A stretch of DNA of 64,000 bases from Nitratireductor luteus (GCF_026162365.1 NZ_JAOANW010000017.1:41532-105531), one strand, 5' to 3'. Shown: positions 1 through 9,759, counted from the first letter of the stretch. Numbers and translations: made by a program. The notes: a model not told the origin generated them from the letters alone.

Positions 1-1
1 C

Positions 2-688
2 TCGACCGGGGAAAGCGAAGTCTTCTGTCATCGCGATTTCCTCCAGCTTCAGGTGCCGGGCGCCGACGTCGATTTCGGCAATGACGAGGAGATCGCCGGC
101 ATCGTGAAGACCTGGACGACGCCCTATGCAGCGACGGACGAGATGCACGACGAGGCCGCATGGAGTGCGGTCGCCGACGACGAGAAGGTCTCGGCCCGCG
201 GCATCGAGGTCGGCCATATCTTCCACTTCGGCACCAAATACTCCAAGCCGATGAATGCCAGCGTCAACGGGCCCGACGGCAAGGAGCATCTGGTTTCCAT
301 GGGTTCCTACGGCATCGGCCCCAGCCGGTTGCTGGCGGCCATCATCGAGGCGAGCCACGATGAGAATGGCATCATCTGGCCCGAGCAGGTGGCCCCCTTC
401 GACATCGGGCTCATCAACATGAAGGCCGGCGACAGCGAATGCGACCGCGTTTGCGAGGAGCTTTACGCAGGGCTGACCGCAGCCGGCCGCGACGTCCTTT
501 ACGACGACACAGACCAGCGCGCCGGTGGCAAGTTCGCAACGGCCGATCTCATCGGCCTGCCATGGCAGGTGATCGTGGGGCCGCGCGGCGTCGCCGCCGG
601 CGAAGTCGAGGTGAAGAACCGGGCCACCGGCGAGCGGGAAACCATGCCGATGGCGGCGCTGATCCAGCGTTTCGGCGGCCGTCCATGA
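2..688 (+). CDS. proS: Prolyl-tRNA synthetase, C-terminal part (5' end outside window)
   Basis: Charges tRNA-Pro with proline in the cytoplasm. Only the last 228 or so residues are inside the window; the frame is open from base 2, so this is an edge truncation and not a broken gene. Class II synthetase motif 3 is visible as [16 protein letters not shown], followed by the C-terminal anticodon-binding domain starting near [15 protein letters not shown] and containing [18 protein letters not shown]. The stop overlaps the start of the next gene in an ATGA, so translation of lolC is probably coupled. The order proS-lolC-lolD is, from memory, usual in Rhizobiales. Confidence 0.95.
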   Translation, partial: STGESEVFCHRDFLQLQVPGADVDFGNDEEIAGIVKTWTTPYAATDEMHDEAAWSAVADDEKVSARGIEVGHIFHFGTKYSKPMNASVNGPDGKEHLVSMGSYGIGPSRLLAAIIEASHDENGIIWPEQVAPFDIGLINMKAGDSECDRVCEELYAGLTAAGRDVLYDDTDQRAGGKFATADLIGLPWQVIVGPRGVAAGEVEVKNRATGERETMPMAALIQRFGGRP

Positions 689-1980
689 ACGTGTCCGCCA
701 GCGTGTCCTCCACGCGGCCCGAGGGGGCGGGGCCTTTTTCTCATTTCGAGCGCCTGGTCGCCTGGCGCTATCTGCGTTCGCGGCGCAAGGAGGCGGTCGT
801 TTCCGTCATCGCATCGATCTCCTTCGTCGGCATCATGCTGGGTGTGGCGACGCTGATCGTGGTGATGGCGGTGATGAACGGTTTTCGCGCCGAGCTTCTG
901 ACCCGTATCCTGGGGGTCAACGGGCATCTGGTGGTGCAGCCGATTGACATGCCGCTGAGCGACTATGACGCCATCGCCGACCGGCTCGCCGGTATAGAGG
1001 GTGTGACGCTCGCAGCCCCGCTCATTCAGGCGCAGGTGCTGGCCTCTGGCCGCAGCGGCAGTGGCACGGGCGCGCTCGTGCGCGGCATGCGCCCGGAAGA
1101 CCTGACCCAGATGGGGCTCGTTTCCGACAATGTCCGCCACGGCTCACTCGTGGGCTTCGCCACTGGAGAGGGCGTGGCTGTCGGCTCGCGGCTGGCGCAG
1201 AATCTCGGTCTGACGATTGGCGACAACATCACGCTCGTCTCGCCGGAAGGCGACGTAACGCCCCTCGGCACGACGCCGCGGGTCAAGTCCTATCCCATCT
1301 CGGCGATCTTTGAAGTGGGCATGTCGGAATACGATTCGACGCTGGTTTTCATGCCGCTCGAGGAAGCCCAGCTCTACACGAATACCGAGGGTATCGTCCA
1401 GTATATCGAGCTTTTCGTGAGTGACCCCGATGCCGTGGACGCATTGCGTCCGCTTGTCGAGGAGGCGGCGCAGCGGCCCGTCCAGATCACCGATTGGCGT
1501 CAGCGCAACCAGACCTTCTTTTCGGCCCTGGAGGTCGAGCGCAACGTCATGTTCATGATCCTGACCATGATCGTTCTGGTAGCCGCGCTCAATATTATCT
1601 CGGGCATGATCATGCTGGTGAAGGACAAGGGCCACGACATCGCCATCCTGCGCACCATGGGGGCGACCAGCGGCAGCATCATGCGCATCTTCCTGATGGC
1701 GGGCGCCACCATCGGTGTAGCCGGGACGTTCGCCGGCTTCGCTCTCGGCACGCTGCTGTGTCTGAACGTCGAGTCGATCCGCCAGTTCTTCACTTGGCTC
1801 TCGGGCACGACGATTTTCGATCCCGAAGTCTATTTCCTGTCCACGCTGCCCGCCGACATGGATAGCGGCGAAACAGTTTCGGTCGTGCTCATGGCGCTGG
1901 TTCTCTCCTTCCTCGCGACGCTCTTTCCCGCCTGGCGCGCCTCGCGCCTCGATCCCGTCGAAGCTTTGAGATACGAATGA
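685..1980 (+). CDS. lolC: Lipoprotein-releasing ABC transporter permease LolC/E family
   Basis: Inner-membrane permease of the Lol system, which extracts lipoproteins from the inner membrane for transfer to LolA. The 431-residue protein has the family layout: a short cytoplasmic N-terminus, a first membrane segment (about residues 38-65, [20 protein letters not shown]), a large periplasmic MacB-like domain, and three more membrane segments in an FtsX domain (about 285-425) that includes the coupling region [20 protein letters not shown]. The ATG at 685 is chosen because the longer frame upstream runs antiparallel to proS sense and the ATGA overlap with the proS stop is typical of coupling. 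Alphaproteobacteria usually carry one LolC/E-type permease; LolC and LolE cannot be told apart here. Confidence 0.95.
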   Translation: MNVSASVSSTRPEGAGPFSHFERLVAWRYLRSRRKEAVVSVIASISFVGIMLGVATLIVVMAVMNGFRAELLTRILGVNGHLVVQPIDMPLSDYDAIADRLAGIEGVTLAAPLIQAQVLASGRSGSGTGALVRGMRPEDLTQMGLVSDNVRHGSLVGFATGEGVAVGSRLAQNLGLTIGDNITLVSPEGDVTPLGTTPRVKSYPISAIFEVGMSEYDSTLVFMPLEEAQLYTNTEGIVQYIELFVSDPDAVDALRPLVEEAAQRPVQITDWRQRNQTFFSALEVERNVMFMILTMIVLVAALNIISGMIMLVKDKGHDIAILRTMGATSGSIMRIFLMAGATIGVAGTFAGFALGTLLCLNVESIRQFFTWLSGTTIFDPEVYFLSTLPADMDSGETVSVVLMALVLSFLATLFPAWRASRLDPVEALRYE

Positions 1981-2663
1981 TGGCCGCCAACGTCCTTGAA
2001 CTGAATGCGGTCGAGCGGCGCTTCACCCAGGGTCCGAAGACGCTGACCATCCTGGACGGCGCCGATTTTGCGCTGCAATCGGGCGAGATGGTCGCGCTTG
2101 TGGCGCCGTCGGGCACCGGCAAGTCGACACTGCTGCATATCGCCGGTCTTCTCGAGCATCCCGATGGGGGCGATGTCATCGTCAACGGCCGGCCTTGCCA
2201 GGGCCTGTCCGACGACAACCGCACGGCCATCCGACGCGGCGAGATCGGCTTCGTCTACCAGTTCCATCATCTTCTGCCGGAGTTCACAGCGCTGGAAAAC
2301 GTGATGATGCCGCAGCTCATTTCCGGCCTCGACCGGAAGGAAGCGAGCGACCGCGCTGCGCAGTTGCTCGACTATATGAAGATTGGCGAGAGGGTGCATC
2401 ACCGGCCGACCGAACTCTCCGGCGGCGAGCAGCAGCGCGTGGCAATTGCCCGCGCCGTCGCCAATGCGCCGCTGGTGCTTCTGGCCGACGAACCCACCGG
2501 CAATCTCGATCCCGTCACCGCCAGCTATGTGTTCGAGGCGCTGGAAGCGCTGGTGCGCCAGTCGGGCCTCGCCGCCCTCATCGCTACCCACAATGAAGGC
2601 CTCGCGGCCCGCATGGACCGTCGCGTGACGCTGGAAGGCGGCAAGGTCGTGGCAATGGCCTGA
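1977..2663 (+). CDS. lolD: Lipoprotein-releasing ABC transporter ATP-binding protein LolD
   Basis: ATPase that powers LolC/E. The 228-residue protein shows Walker [12 protein letters not shown] (about residue 41), a Q-loop at [17 protein letters not shown], the ABC signature [14 protein letters not shown] and Walker [12 protein letters not shown], then the switch His in IATHNEG. The start overlaps the lolC stop in an ATGA, so the two are co-translated. From memory, dnaE often follows lolD in Rhizobiales; here a non-coding stretch of about 295 bp with no recognisable feature, then a 28-codon ORF, follows instead. Confidence 0.96.
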   Translation: MMAANVLELNAVERRFTQGPKTLTILDGADFALQSGEMVALVAPSGTGKSTLLHIAGLLEHPDGGDVIVNGRPCQGLSDDNRTAIRRGEIGFVYQFHHLLPEFTALENVMMPQLISGLDRKEASDRAAQLLDYMKIGERVHHRPTELSGGEQQRVAIARAVANAPLVLLADEPTGNLDPVTASYVFEALEALVRQSGLAALIATHNEGLAARMDRRVTLEGGKVVAMA

Positions 2664-2958
2664 GCGCGGTAGGCGCCACCGCCGCCTCGGTTGCCCTCGC
2701 GCGCTTGGCCGCAATCGCCTTGAACACGATGCGTCGGAACCAGGTGATTCTGCCTAGCCACCGAACGCCGTAGCTGTCTGCCGCTGTACCGGCCGCTGCA
2801 TTCTCCGGCAAACCCGCTCCTCTCTCCCATATACTTTCCGTTAACCCAAAATGTCAGGAGACATCGCCTGTTCCAAATGCGCCAATTGACGCGAACATAA
2901 ATAGAACATAAAAGGATCATATCAAGATTTAACAGCGCTTATGCACAGGAGAGTGGAT

Positions 2959-3045
2959 ATGACCGATCTGGTTCAGGACGTTGTTTCGCTGGTTGCCGTG
3001 AGCTCCTTCATCGTCGCCGCCGCCACATGGATTGGCGCACTCTGA
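2959..3045 (+). CDS. 28-residue predicted single-pass membrane peptide
   Basis: Small ORF of 28 codons from ATG to TGA. An AGGAGAG Shine-Dalgarno lies about 7 bases before the ATG, and a strong intrinsic terminator begins 8 bases after the stop, so it looks like a genuine end-of-unit gene. The peptide starts MTDLVQDVVSLVAVSS and continues into a hydrophobic stretch FIVAAATWIGAL, enough for one membrane span with an acidic N-terminus. No function is recognised. It could be a conserved rhizobial microprotein or a leader peptide; the ribosome-binding site, the third-position GC bias and the terminator support translation. Confidence 0.6.
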   Translation: MTDLVQDVVSLVAVSSFIVAAATWIGAL

Positions 3046-3050
3046 AACAA

Positions 3051-3075
3051 AAAGGGCCGCGCGAGGCGGCCCTTT
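3051..3075. terminator. Rho-independent terminator, possibly bidirectional
   Basis: A 7-bp GC-only stem (GGGCCGC, loop GCGAG, GCGGCCC) is preceded by an A-run and followed by TTT. It lies between the 28-residue peptide gene and the convergent ggt gene, so it can end transcription from both sides. Confidence 0.8.
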
Positions 3076-3096
3076 GCACATGTCGGGGAGGCTGGA

Positions 3097-4869
3097 TCAG
3101 TCGCCAACGGCAACGCCTTCCCGGCGCGGGTCCGCACCGCCTTCAAGACCTTCCGGCGTGAACGCTACGCCATGAATGCCGGAGGTGAGGTCGGTGATGT
3201 TGACGTTGAAGCCCAGGGCTGAAAGGTCCTCCGCGAGCGTCTCCGCACCGGTGCCGGCCTCCAAATCGTAGCGACCGAACCTGTTGGTAAGGTTGGGCAA
3301 GGATATGGCTTCCTGGATGTCCATCTCCCAGTCGATCAGCGCAATGACCGTCTTGGCGACATAGGGAATGATGTTGCTGCCGCCGGGCGAGCCCAGCGCA
3401 TAGGCCGGCTTGCCATCCTTTAGGATGATGGTCGGCGACATGGACGAGCGCGGGCGCTTGCCCGGCTCTACCCGATTTGCCACGGCCTGACCGTCGCTTG
3501 TCGGCCGGAAGGAGAAATCGGTAAGCTGGTTGTTGAGCAGGAAGCCAGCAGCCATCTGCCGCGAACCGAAAGCGTTTTCGATGGAGGTCGTCATCGATGC
3601 GACATTGCCGTCGGCATCGACGATCACGAAGTGCGAGGTCGAGGGCTGCTCCAGCTCGATGCCCGGAAGCCGCAGTTCGGCTTCATCCCAGGGCGGCGTA
3701 CCCGGCTTCGCCTCATCCTCGCCAAGCGCGGTGTCGCGCCGGATGAGGGCCGCGCGCTCGGCGAGATAGGCTTCATTCAGGAGCCCCTTCGGCATGTCGA
3801 CGAAATCGGAGTCGGCCATGTAGAGGCCCCGGTCGGCGAAGGCGAGACGGGTTGCATCGCCGATTATGCGCCAGGATTGCGGGTCGTCCGGCCCGAGCGC
3901 GCCCCCAGATGCGCCAAGGTCGAAATGCGAGACCTGACCCAGTATCTGGCCGACGGTCAGCGCTCCGGAGGAGGGCGGCCCCATGCCGCACACCTCATAG
4001 CCGCGATAGGGTTGGCACACGGCCGGCCGCTCTTTCGCTTCATAGGCAGCGAGGTCGCTCGTCTCGAGAAGCCCCGGATTTTCTTCATGGGCCTTCACGG
4101 CCTCGACGATGGCCTCGGCGATCGCGCCTTCATAGAACGCCTCCGCGCCCTCATCGGCGAGCGTCGTCAGCGTCTTCGCATAGTCGGGGTTCTTCAAAAG
4201 CGTGCCGACCGGCAGCGGCTCGCCTTCCGCATCGTAGAAATAGGCCCGCGCGGCGGCTTCCTCGTTTAGCTTGCCCCGATCCTCGGCCAGAAGGGCGTTG
4301 AGCCGCGGCGATACTTCAAAGCCCTGTTTTGCCAGGTCGATGGCCGGCTGCAGGGTCTGCGCCCAATCGAGTTTTCCATGGGCCTTGTGCACCTTTTCCA
4401 TGAGCCGGACCACGCCCGGCGTACCGACCGAACGGCCGCCGATCACGGCGTCGAAGAAGGCGAGGGGCTCGCCCTTTTCGTCGAGGAAAAGTTCCGGCGT
4501 AGCCGCCATGGGCGCGGTTTCGCGCCCGTCGAACGTGGTGACCTCGCCGCTTTCGGCGTCGTACCAGACCAGGAACGCGCCGCCGCCGATGCCGGAGGAT
4601 TGCGGCTCGACGAGGCCGAGCACAGTCTGCACGGCGACGAGCGCATCGGCAGCGCTCCCCCCGGCCCGCAGCATTTCCAGGCCGGCCTCGGCCGCCAGCG
4701 GATTGGCCGCCGCGACCATCTGGCGCTCGGCCTTCACCACCTCCCTGGCTTCGACGCCGCTGGCGATTTCGGGCGCGACGGCGTCCGCCGCCTGCTGCGT
4801 CATCGCGGGCGCGGCCCAGACAAGCGCCGCCCCCAAAGCCCAAATGCCCGGTCCCTTCAAAACTGTCAT
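3097..4869 (-). CDS. ggt: Gamma-glutamyltranspeptidase
   Basis: Periplasmic enzyme that cleaves or transfers the gamma-glutamyl group of glutathione and related peptides. The 590-residue protein begins with a signal peptide (hydrophobic to about residue 24, cleavage near APAMTQQ). The family's autoprocessing site with nucleophilic Thr is visible as PSTSHFVIVDADGNVASM at about residue 400, which splits the precursor into large and small subunits. The substrate-binding GSPGGSNIIPYV and an early ESSGIGGG-like SSGIGGGAFLVW are also present. The ATG at 4869 has GAGGAG about 6 bases upstream. It follows lipB by 36 bp on the same strand, so the two may be co-transcribed without an obvious functional link. 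Confidence 0.95.
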   Translation of the reverse strand: MTVLKGPGIWALGAALVWAAPAMTQQAADAVAPEIASGVEAREVVKAERQMVAAANPLAAEAGLEMLRAGGSAADALVAVQTVLGLVEPQSSGIGGGAFLVWYDAESGEVTTFDGRETAPMAATPELFLDEKGEPLAFFDAVIGGRSVGTPGVVRLMEKVHKAHGKLDWAQTLQPAIDLAKQGFEVSPRLNALLAEDRGKLNEEAAARAYFYDAEGEPLPVGTLLKNPDYAKTLTTLADEGAEAFYEGAIAEAIVEAVKAHEENPGLLETSDLAAYEAKERPAVCQPYRGYEVCGMGPPSSGALTVGQILGQVSHFDLGASGGALGPDDPQSWRIIGDATRLAFADRGLYMADSDFVDMPKGLLNEAYLAERAALIRRDTALGEDEAKPGTPPWDEAELRLPGIELEQPSTSHFVIVDADGNVASMTTSIENAFGSRQMAAGFLLNNQLTDFSFRPTSDGQAVANRVEPGKRPRSSMSPTIILKDGKPAYALGSPGGSNIIPYVAKTVIALIDWEMDIQEAISLPNLTNRFGRYDLEAGTGAETLAEDLSALGFNVNITDLTSGIHGVAFTPEGLEGGADPRREGVAVGD

Positions 4870-4905
4870 ATCCCACTCCTCGATGCGCCCCCACGCCCGA
4901 AAAAA

Positions 4906-5649
4906 TCACTCGGCGGCGATCGGCATCTGTCCGGATATCCTTTCAGCCGGCCCGAAAATATTTTCGAACGCCCGTTGCAGCGCCAGGTCGAAGTCCGCCA
5001 TCGTTACGGGCAAGCCGAGATCGACCAGGCTGGTCACGCCGTAGCCGGCAATGCCGCACGGCACGATGCCGGAGAAATGCGAAAGGTCCGGCTCCACATT
5101 CACTGCGATGCCGTGGAAGCTCACCCAGCGGCGCAGCCTGATGCCGATGGCGGCGATCTTGTCCTCCATCGGGCTGCCGTCGGGCAGGGGTGACTTGTCA
5201 GGGCGGGCAACCCATACGCCGACCCGGTTCGCCCGCCGCTCGGCGCTGACGTTGAAATGCGCCAGGCTGCGGATGATCCACTCCTCGAGCGCAGCCACAA
5301 AGGCGCGCACATCCTCCCGCCGCCGCTTCAGGTCCAGCATGACGTAGGCCACGCGCTGCCCCGGTCCATGATAGGTGTACTCGCCGCCGCGGCCCACATG
5401 GTGCACGGGAAAGCGCTGGGTGTCGAGGATGCCCTCCGCCCTGGCGCTGGTGCCTGCCGTATAAAGCGGTGCATGTTCCACCAGCCAGATCAGCTCGCGC
5501 GCTTCGCCTGTACGGATATCCTCGGCCCGCTCTTCCATATACCGGACGGCCTCCTCGTACGGCGTGAGGCCGGGTTCGATGCGCCATTCCACGGCGGGGC
5601 CCGGCTCTGCCGGAAAGAAGGCTCCGACCTTGGCTATGCGTTCGCTCAT
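4906..5649 (-). CDS. lipB: Lipoyl(octanoyl) transferase LipB
   Basis: Transfers octanoate from acyl carrier protein to lipoyl domains of 2-oxoacid dehydrogenases and GcvH, the first step of lipoate assembly. The 247-residue form starts at the ATG at 5649, which has an AGGAG 6-8 bases upstream and gives the usual family length; a 38-residue longer reading frame lacks such a site. Family motifs are [11 protein letters not shown] (substrate channel), the Lys-containing [23 protein letters not shown], and the catalytic-Cys segment [13 protein letters not shown] near residue 195. Confidence 0.95.
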   Translation of the reverse strand: MSERIAKVGAFFPAEPGPAVEWRIEPGLTPYEEAVRYMEERAEDIRTGEARELIWLVEHAPLYTAGTSARAEGILDTQRFPVHHVGRGGEYTYHGPGQRVAYVMLDLKRRREDVRAFVAALEEWIIRSLAHFNVSAERRANRVGVWVARPDKSPLPDGSPMEDKIAAIGIRLRRWVSFHGIAVNVEPDLSHFSGIVPCGIAGYGVTSLVDLGLPVTMADFDLALQRAFENIFGPAERISGQMPIAAE

Positions 5650-5906
5650 CAAGCGCTCCTGATATCCGGCGAGGCGGAATAGGGACGTAGAGACTGTTTG
5701 AGAATTCGCTGCGACATCTGCCCGCCGAGTAGAATTATCGAACGGTCTCTTATGACTCCACAAGCCCCGCGACGTCCAGCCACCTGTTTGGTGCCCCTGA
5801 TCGCAAGCTGCGAAAGATTTGCGTATTTCGGTGTTTCACAGGCTTGTTTCACCAAGGGCTATTTGCTACATGCGCCGTGGCCGGTGCGAACCGGCTTTCG
5901 TTGCGT

Positions 5907-5991
5907 GCGGTCGTGGCGGAATTGGTAGACGCGCAGCGTTGAGGTCGCTGTGGGGCAACCCGTGGAAGTTCGAGTCTTCTCGACCGCACCA
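5907..5991 (+). tRNA. tRNA-Leu(GAG)
   Basis: An 85-nt tRNA with encoded CCA. The acceptor stem GCGGTCG (5907-5913) pairs perfectly with CGACCGC (5981-5987), followed by discriminator A and CCA. The anticodon stem CAGCG/CGCTG encloses loop TTGAGGT with anticodon GAG at 5941-5943, reading CUC/CUU. It has the long variable arm of a class II tRNA and a TTCGAGTC T-loop. Confidence 0.97.
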
Positions 5992-6189
5992 ATTTTCTCT
6001 CCCTCACCTATTTCATATCTCTGTCCTGCCTCGCGGGCGCCGGCCTCCGCGGTGGGTAAAAACATCTTGTGATTGGGCGCAGGCCGACTTTGTCATTGGG
6101 GGTCAGGCGCGCTACAGCTGCGTGGACCGGTCGCGCCAGAGCGCCGTGCGTCTGTTCGGGCCAACCAAGGGGCGTATCTTCTTGTTTTT

Positions 6190-6203
6190 CCGCATATATG
6201 CGG
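6190..6203. promoter_or_regulatory. 14-bp perfect palindrome upstream of mgtE
   Basis: CCGCATATATGCGG is a perfect dyad about 56 bp before the mgtE start. It could be an operator for a dimeric regulator or part of a repeat; no known regulator consensus is claimed. Confidence 0.3.
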
Positions 6204-6207
6204 GCGG

Positions 6208-6236
6208 CAGGTGATTCCACCTGATGGCAAAATGCT
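6208..6236 (-). repeat. Short palindromic repeat, partial copy of the element at the murI 3' end
   Basis: CAGGTGATTCCACCTG (hairpin with loop ATTC) followed by ATGGCAAAATGCT. Its reverse complement matches the core of the element at 25455-25484, including the 16-bp palindrome exactly. It lies just before the mgtE start and could fold in the mgtE leader. Confidence 0.6.
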
Positions 6237-6258
6237 ATAAGCGTCGATATCGGCGAAC

Positions 6259-7707
6259 GTGTCGGCGGAGACTGAGGGGAGCGTGCCGTTGAACGAGACG
6301 GAGCACCACGACGAGGAGCATGGCAAGGCCGAGATGCCGGACAACGGTGTCTACGGCGAAGCTGGCGCTATTTCTTCGGCATTCCTCGCCCGTATCGGCG
6401 CTGCCATCGCCGACCGCGACACGCTGACCCTGAAAAGCGACGTGGCGGGCCTGCATCAATCGGAAATCGGCGACCTGCTCCATGCTCTGATGCCCGAGCA
6501 GCGCCGCTCGCTTGTCGAACTAATGGGCGACGAGTTCGACTTCACCGCCCTTACCGAGGTCGACGAGGCGATCAGGCTCGATATCGTCGGCAGCCTGCCG
6601 AATGCGCAGATCGCCCAGGCGGTCCAACAGCTGGATTCCGACGATGCTGTCTATATCCTCGAGGATCTGGATCCTGCCGACCAGGACGAGATCCTGTCGG
6701 AGCTGCCCTTCACCGAGCGGGTCCGGCTGCGCCGCTCGCTGGGTTATCCGGAAGAGACCGCCGGCCGGCGCATGCAGACGGAGTTCGTCGCCGTGCCGCC
6801 GTTCTGGACTGTGGGCCAGACGATCGATTATATGCGCGAGGACAAGAACCTGCCGGATAGCTTTTCCCAGGTCTTCGTCATCGATCCCACATTCCGCCTC
6901 GTCGGCGCGGTCGATCTCGACCGCATTTTGCGCACCCAGCGCAATGTGAAGGTGGAGGACGTGATGCGCGAGACGCGGCACGCGATTCCCGCCACGATGG
7001 ACCAGGAAGAAGCGGCGCAGATCTTCGAGCAGTACGATCTCCTGTCGGCTGCCGTGGTCGATGAGAACGAGCGGCTTGTCGGGGTTCTCACCATCGACGA
7101 CGTGGTCGACGTCATCCAACAGGAGGCGGAGGAGGATCTGCTGCGCATGGGCGGCGTCGGCGACGAGGAATTGTCCGATACCGTCATGATCGCCGCCAGG
7201 TCGCGCGTGCCGTGGCTCCTGGTCAACCTGATCACTGCATTTCTCGCCGCATCCGTCATCAGCCTTTTCGATGCGACCATCGAAAAGATCGTGGCGCTTG
7301 CCGTCTTGATGCCCATCGTCGCTGGCATGGGCGGCAATGCCGGATCGCAGACCATGACGGTCACCGTCCGCGCGCTCGCCACCCGTGACCTCGACATCTA
7401 CAATGCCGGCCGCATCATCCGGCGCGAAATGGGCGTGGGGCTGCTCAACGGCGCCATCTTCGCCACGCTGATCGGCCTCGTCGCCGGCTTCTGGTTCCAT
7501 GATCCCAATCTCGGCGGCATCATCGCCGCGGCGATAGTCATCAACATGTTCGTCGCCGCTGCCGGCGGCATCCTCATTCCATTGCTGCTCGACAAGGTGG
7601 GCGCCGACCCCGCCGTCGCCTCGGCGGTTTTCGTGACGGCGGTGACCGACGTCGTCGGCTTCTTCGCCTTTCTCGGCCTGGCCACCTGGTGGTTCGGGCT
7701 TTTGTAG
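6259..7707 (+). CDS. mgtE: Magnesium transporter MgtE
   Basis: Mg2+ (and possibly Co2+) channel of the inner membrane. The 482-residue protein has the family order: N-terminal superhelical domain (about residues 50-170), a CBS pair (about 175-295, with VIDPTFRLVGAVDLDRIL and AAVVDENERLVGVLTIDDVV), a connecting helix, and a five-helix pore domain (about 325-482) containing MPIVAGMGGNAGSQTMTVTVRA, the conserved pore region with the GGNAGSQ motif. The GTG at 6259 is the longest start; a GTG at 6283 just after GAGGGGAG is an alternative, so the N-terminus is uncertain by about 8 residues. It is convergent with the MFS gene, only 8 bp apart. Confidence 0.95.
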   Translation: MSAETEGSVPLNETEHHDEEHGKAEMPDNGVYGEAGAISSAFLARIGAAIADRDTLTLKSDVAGLHQSEIGDLLHALMPEQRRSLVELMGDEFDFTALTEVDEAIRLDIVGSLPNAQIAQAVQQLDSDDAVYILEDLDPADQDEILSELPFTERVRLRRSLGYPEETAGRRMQTEFVAVPPFWTVGQTIDYMREDKNLPDSFSQVFVIDPTFRLVGAVDLDRILRTQRNVKVEDVMRETRHAIPATMDQEEAAQIFEQYDLLSAAVVDENERLVGVLTIDDVVDVIQQEAEEDLLRMGGVGDEELSDTVMIAARSRVPWLLVNLITAFLAASVISLFDATIEKIVALAVLMPIVAGMGGNAGSQTMTVTVRALATRDLDIYNAGRIIRREMGVGLLNGAIFATLIGLVAGFWFHDPNLGGIIAAAIVINMFVAAAGGILIPLLLDKVGADPAVASAVFVTAVTDVVGFFAFLGLATWWFGLL

Positions 7708-7715
7708 ATTTGCCG

Positions 7716-8960
7716 TCAGGCGGCCGCTTCGCGAACCCGCCTGCCGCGCAAAAGGATCAGAACCATCACCGAGATGTTCAGCAGGTTCCAGCCGATGCCG
7801 TTGAGGAATGCGGCGTTGTAGGAGCCGGTCATGTCGTAGATCCACCCCGACATCCAGCCGCCCAATGCCATGCCGACGATGGTCGCCATGATGACGATGC
7901 CGACCCGCTGTCCCGCCTCACGCGCGGGCAGATATTCGCGCACGATTATCGCATAGGAAGGCACGATGCCTCCTTGCGACAGGCCGAACACCAGCGACAC
8001 GATATAGAGCGAGGCGAGCCCGTCGAAGGGGATATAGAGGATCAGCGCCAGGCACTGCATCACCGAGCCGATGATAAGGGTGCGCACGCCGCCGATATGA
8101 TCGGCGAGGAAACCCGAGGCCAGGCGGCTGACGATGCCGCCGGCCAGCATCAGCGACAGCATTTCCGCCCCCCGTGCGATCCCGTAGCCGAGATCGACGC
8201 AATAGGCCACGATATGCACCTGAGGCATGGACATGGCCACGCAACAGCCAAGCCCCGCAACGATCAGCAGCCCCTGCAATGTGTTGGGGGAAAATGGCTG
8301 GGCGCGGCGCGGTCCGCCGGACGGAATTGCGGCAGGCGGGGCGGGATCTATACCGCCTGGAGGCCGCGTTCTCAAAAGCAGCGACAGCGGCACCAGTGAG
8401 ACGATGCAGAAAATGCCGATCCACAGAAAGGTCAGCCGCCATCCTGTGCCCGCCAGGAGGAGCTTGATCACCGTCGGCCAGACCACACCGGCCACGTAAT
8501 TACCGCTCGCCACCGCTGCCACTGCAATGCCTCGCCGCTTCTTGAACCAGTGCGAGATGTCGGCGATCAGCGGACCGAAAGTGGCCGAGGCGCCGACGCC
8601 CACCAGAAGGCCCTGGGCGAGCGCGAACTGCCAGATGGTCTGGGAAAACGAGGAAAGGATATAGCCGAGCCCCAGCATCGTGCCGGCAATCGCCACCGGC
8701 AGGGCGACGCCGATGCGGTCCGCAAAGCGGCCGATCACGACGTTGCCGAAGGCGAACCCGATCATGACGGTCGTGTAGGGCAGGGAGGCCGCCGCCCGGT
8801 CCACGCCGAAGTCCGCCTGTACCCGCGGCAGGACGACGATATAGGCCCATAGCGCCACGCTGCCGATGGTCCCCAGCAGGATGCAAAGCGCCAGCCGCAC
8901 CCACGACTGGGCGCTGTCGAGACGCTCTGCATCTGACAAGGATGCACCGCCACTGCGCAT
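7716..8960 (-). CDS. MFS transporter, monocarboxylate/oxalate-formate-like
   Basis: A 414-residue secondary carrier with about 12 hydrophobic segments. The loop 2-3 motif appears as GRFADRIGVALPV, and the second half carries ASGFLADHIGGVRTL. The arrangement resembles monocarboxylate or oxalate:formate-type MFS proteins, but the substrate cannot be read from sequence. The ATG at 8960 is chosen because GGAAGGAGAG sits at ideal spacing; a GTG nine codons upstream has no such site. The C-terminus is Arg-rich (LLRGRRVREAAA). Confidence 0.85.
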   Translation of the reverse strand: MRSGGASLSDAERLDSAQSWVRLALCILLGTIGSVALWAYIVVLPRVQADFGVDRAAASLPYTTVMIGFAFGNVVIGRFADRIGVALPVAIAGTMLGLGYILSSFSQTIWQFALAQGLLVGVGASATFGPLIADISHWFKKRRGIAVAAVASGNYVAGVVWPTVIKLLLAGTGWRLTFLWIGIFCIVSLVPLSLLLRTRPPGGIDPAPPAAIPSGGPRRAQPFSPNTLQGLLIVAGLGCCVAMSMPQVHIVAYCVDLGYGIARGAEMLSLMLAGGIVSRLASGFLADHIGGVRTLIIGSVMQCLALILYIPFDGLASLYIVSLVFGLSQGGIVPSYAIIVREYLPAREAGQRVGIVIMATIVGMALGGWMSGWIYDMTGSYNAAFLNGIGWNLLNISVMVLILLRGRRVREAAA

Positions 8961-9372
8961 TTCAGGCTCTCCTTCCGCGTCGGACACAAAATGGCGGCCC
9001 CGGCGCGTCTCCGATCAAGCGATGGGTAGCCCGATCGCGTATGGAAAGCGTAGGGCCAGCCCGTTTCTTTGATTGGCCGGCCCGATTCCGGGTCGCGATT
9101 TGGCGCTCCCTATCTCGCCGGCGCGCTGGCGCCCGACCCGGGAGCCGCGAAACAGCCATCAGCAGCATTCCAATTTCACGGCTGGTGCTGTAGCCATTGT
9201 CGTCCGCACGGCTTGGTCCCAAAGCCTGATCCCTAGATGGTGATGACGATCCAACCAAACGTCCTCATGCTGTGGGTACCGAAAGCGAGGAAATGCGTGC
9301 GGATGCGGCAGATGAATTGACTTTTACGTAAATCAGGTGACACAGTCACCGAAACAACGAGAGCTGGGGTCT
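8961..9372. other. Non-coding divergent intergenic region
   Basis: 412 bp between the divergently transcribed MFS gene and the MerR gene, with no supported gene. The only clear feature is a TTGACT hexamer at 9317-9322 running into the palindrome at 9323-9332. Confidence 0.6.
9323..9332. promoter_or_regulatory. Candidate MerR/LiuR-type operator
   Basis: TTTACGTAAA, a perfect 10-bp palindrome directly after TTGACT and 40 bp before the MerR start. From memory it matches the core of the LiuR (MerR family) operator of branched-chain amino acid catabolism genes. Autoregulation is inferred. Confidence 0.5.
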
Positions 9373-9759
9373 ATGCGGGAATATTACACGATCACGGAAC
9401 TGACCCGCGAATTCGGCATTTCTACCCGCACCTTGCGGTTCTATGAGGACGAGGGCCTTATTCATCCCATTCGCAAGGGCCGCACCCGCCTCTACCGTCC
9501 TTCCGACCGGCATCTCGTGCGCCAGATATTGCGGGGGCGCAGGATCGGCTTCTCGATTTCCGAAATCCGCGAGATCATCAGTGTCTACAAGGCTCCGCCC
9601 GGCGAGGTCGGCCAGTTGCAGCTCATGATCGCGCGCATCGAGGAAAAGCGTTCCAGCCTGCGCCAGAAGCGCCGCGACCTGGAAGATACGCTGGCCGAAC
9701 TCGACCAGGCCGAGGAAGCTTGTGTCGAGCGCCTTGCCGAACTCGGCGTGAAGACCTGA
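9373..9759 (+). CDS. MerR family regulator, LiuR-like
   Basis: A DNA-binding regulator of 128 residues. The N-terminal winged helix is YYTITELTREFGISTRTLRF followed by YEDEGLI, then a second wing region RTRLYRPSDRHLVRQILRG and a long dimerisation coiled coil (EEKRSSLRQKRRDLEDTLAE). No effector Cys cluster is present, so it is not metal- or redox-type. LiuR-type regulators control leucine/isovalerate and acyl-CoA degradation, but no such genes are in this window, so the targets are elsewhere or the identity is only family-level. The ATG at 9373 follows GCTGGGG; a GTG 12 codons upstream lies next to the putative operator and is less likely. Its stop abuts that of the next, convergent gene. Confidence 0.85.
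   Translation: MREYYTITELTREFGISTRTLRFYEDEGLIHPIRKGRTRLYRPSDRHLVRQILRGRRIGFSISEIREIISVYKAPPGEVGQLQLMIARIEEKRSSLRQKRRDLEDTLAELDQAEEACVERLAELGVKT

Noticed and set aside
6520..7845. 441-codon open frame on the minus strand
   Set aside because: Antisense shadow of mgtE; His/Asp/Arg-rich composition typical of shadow frames.
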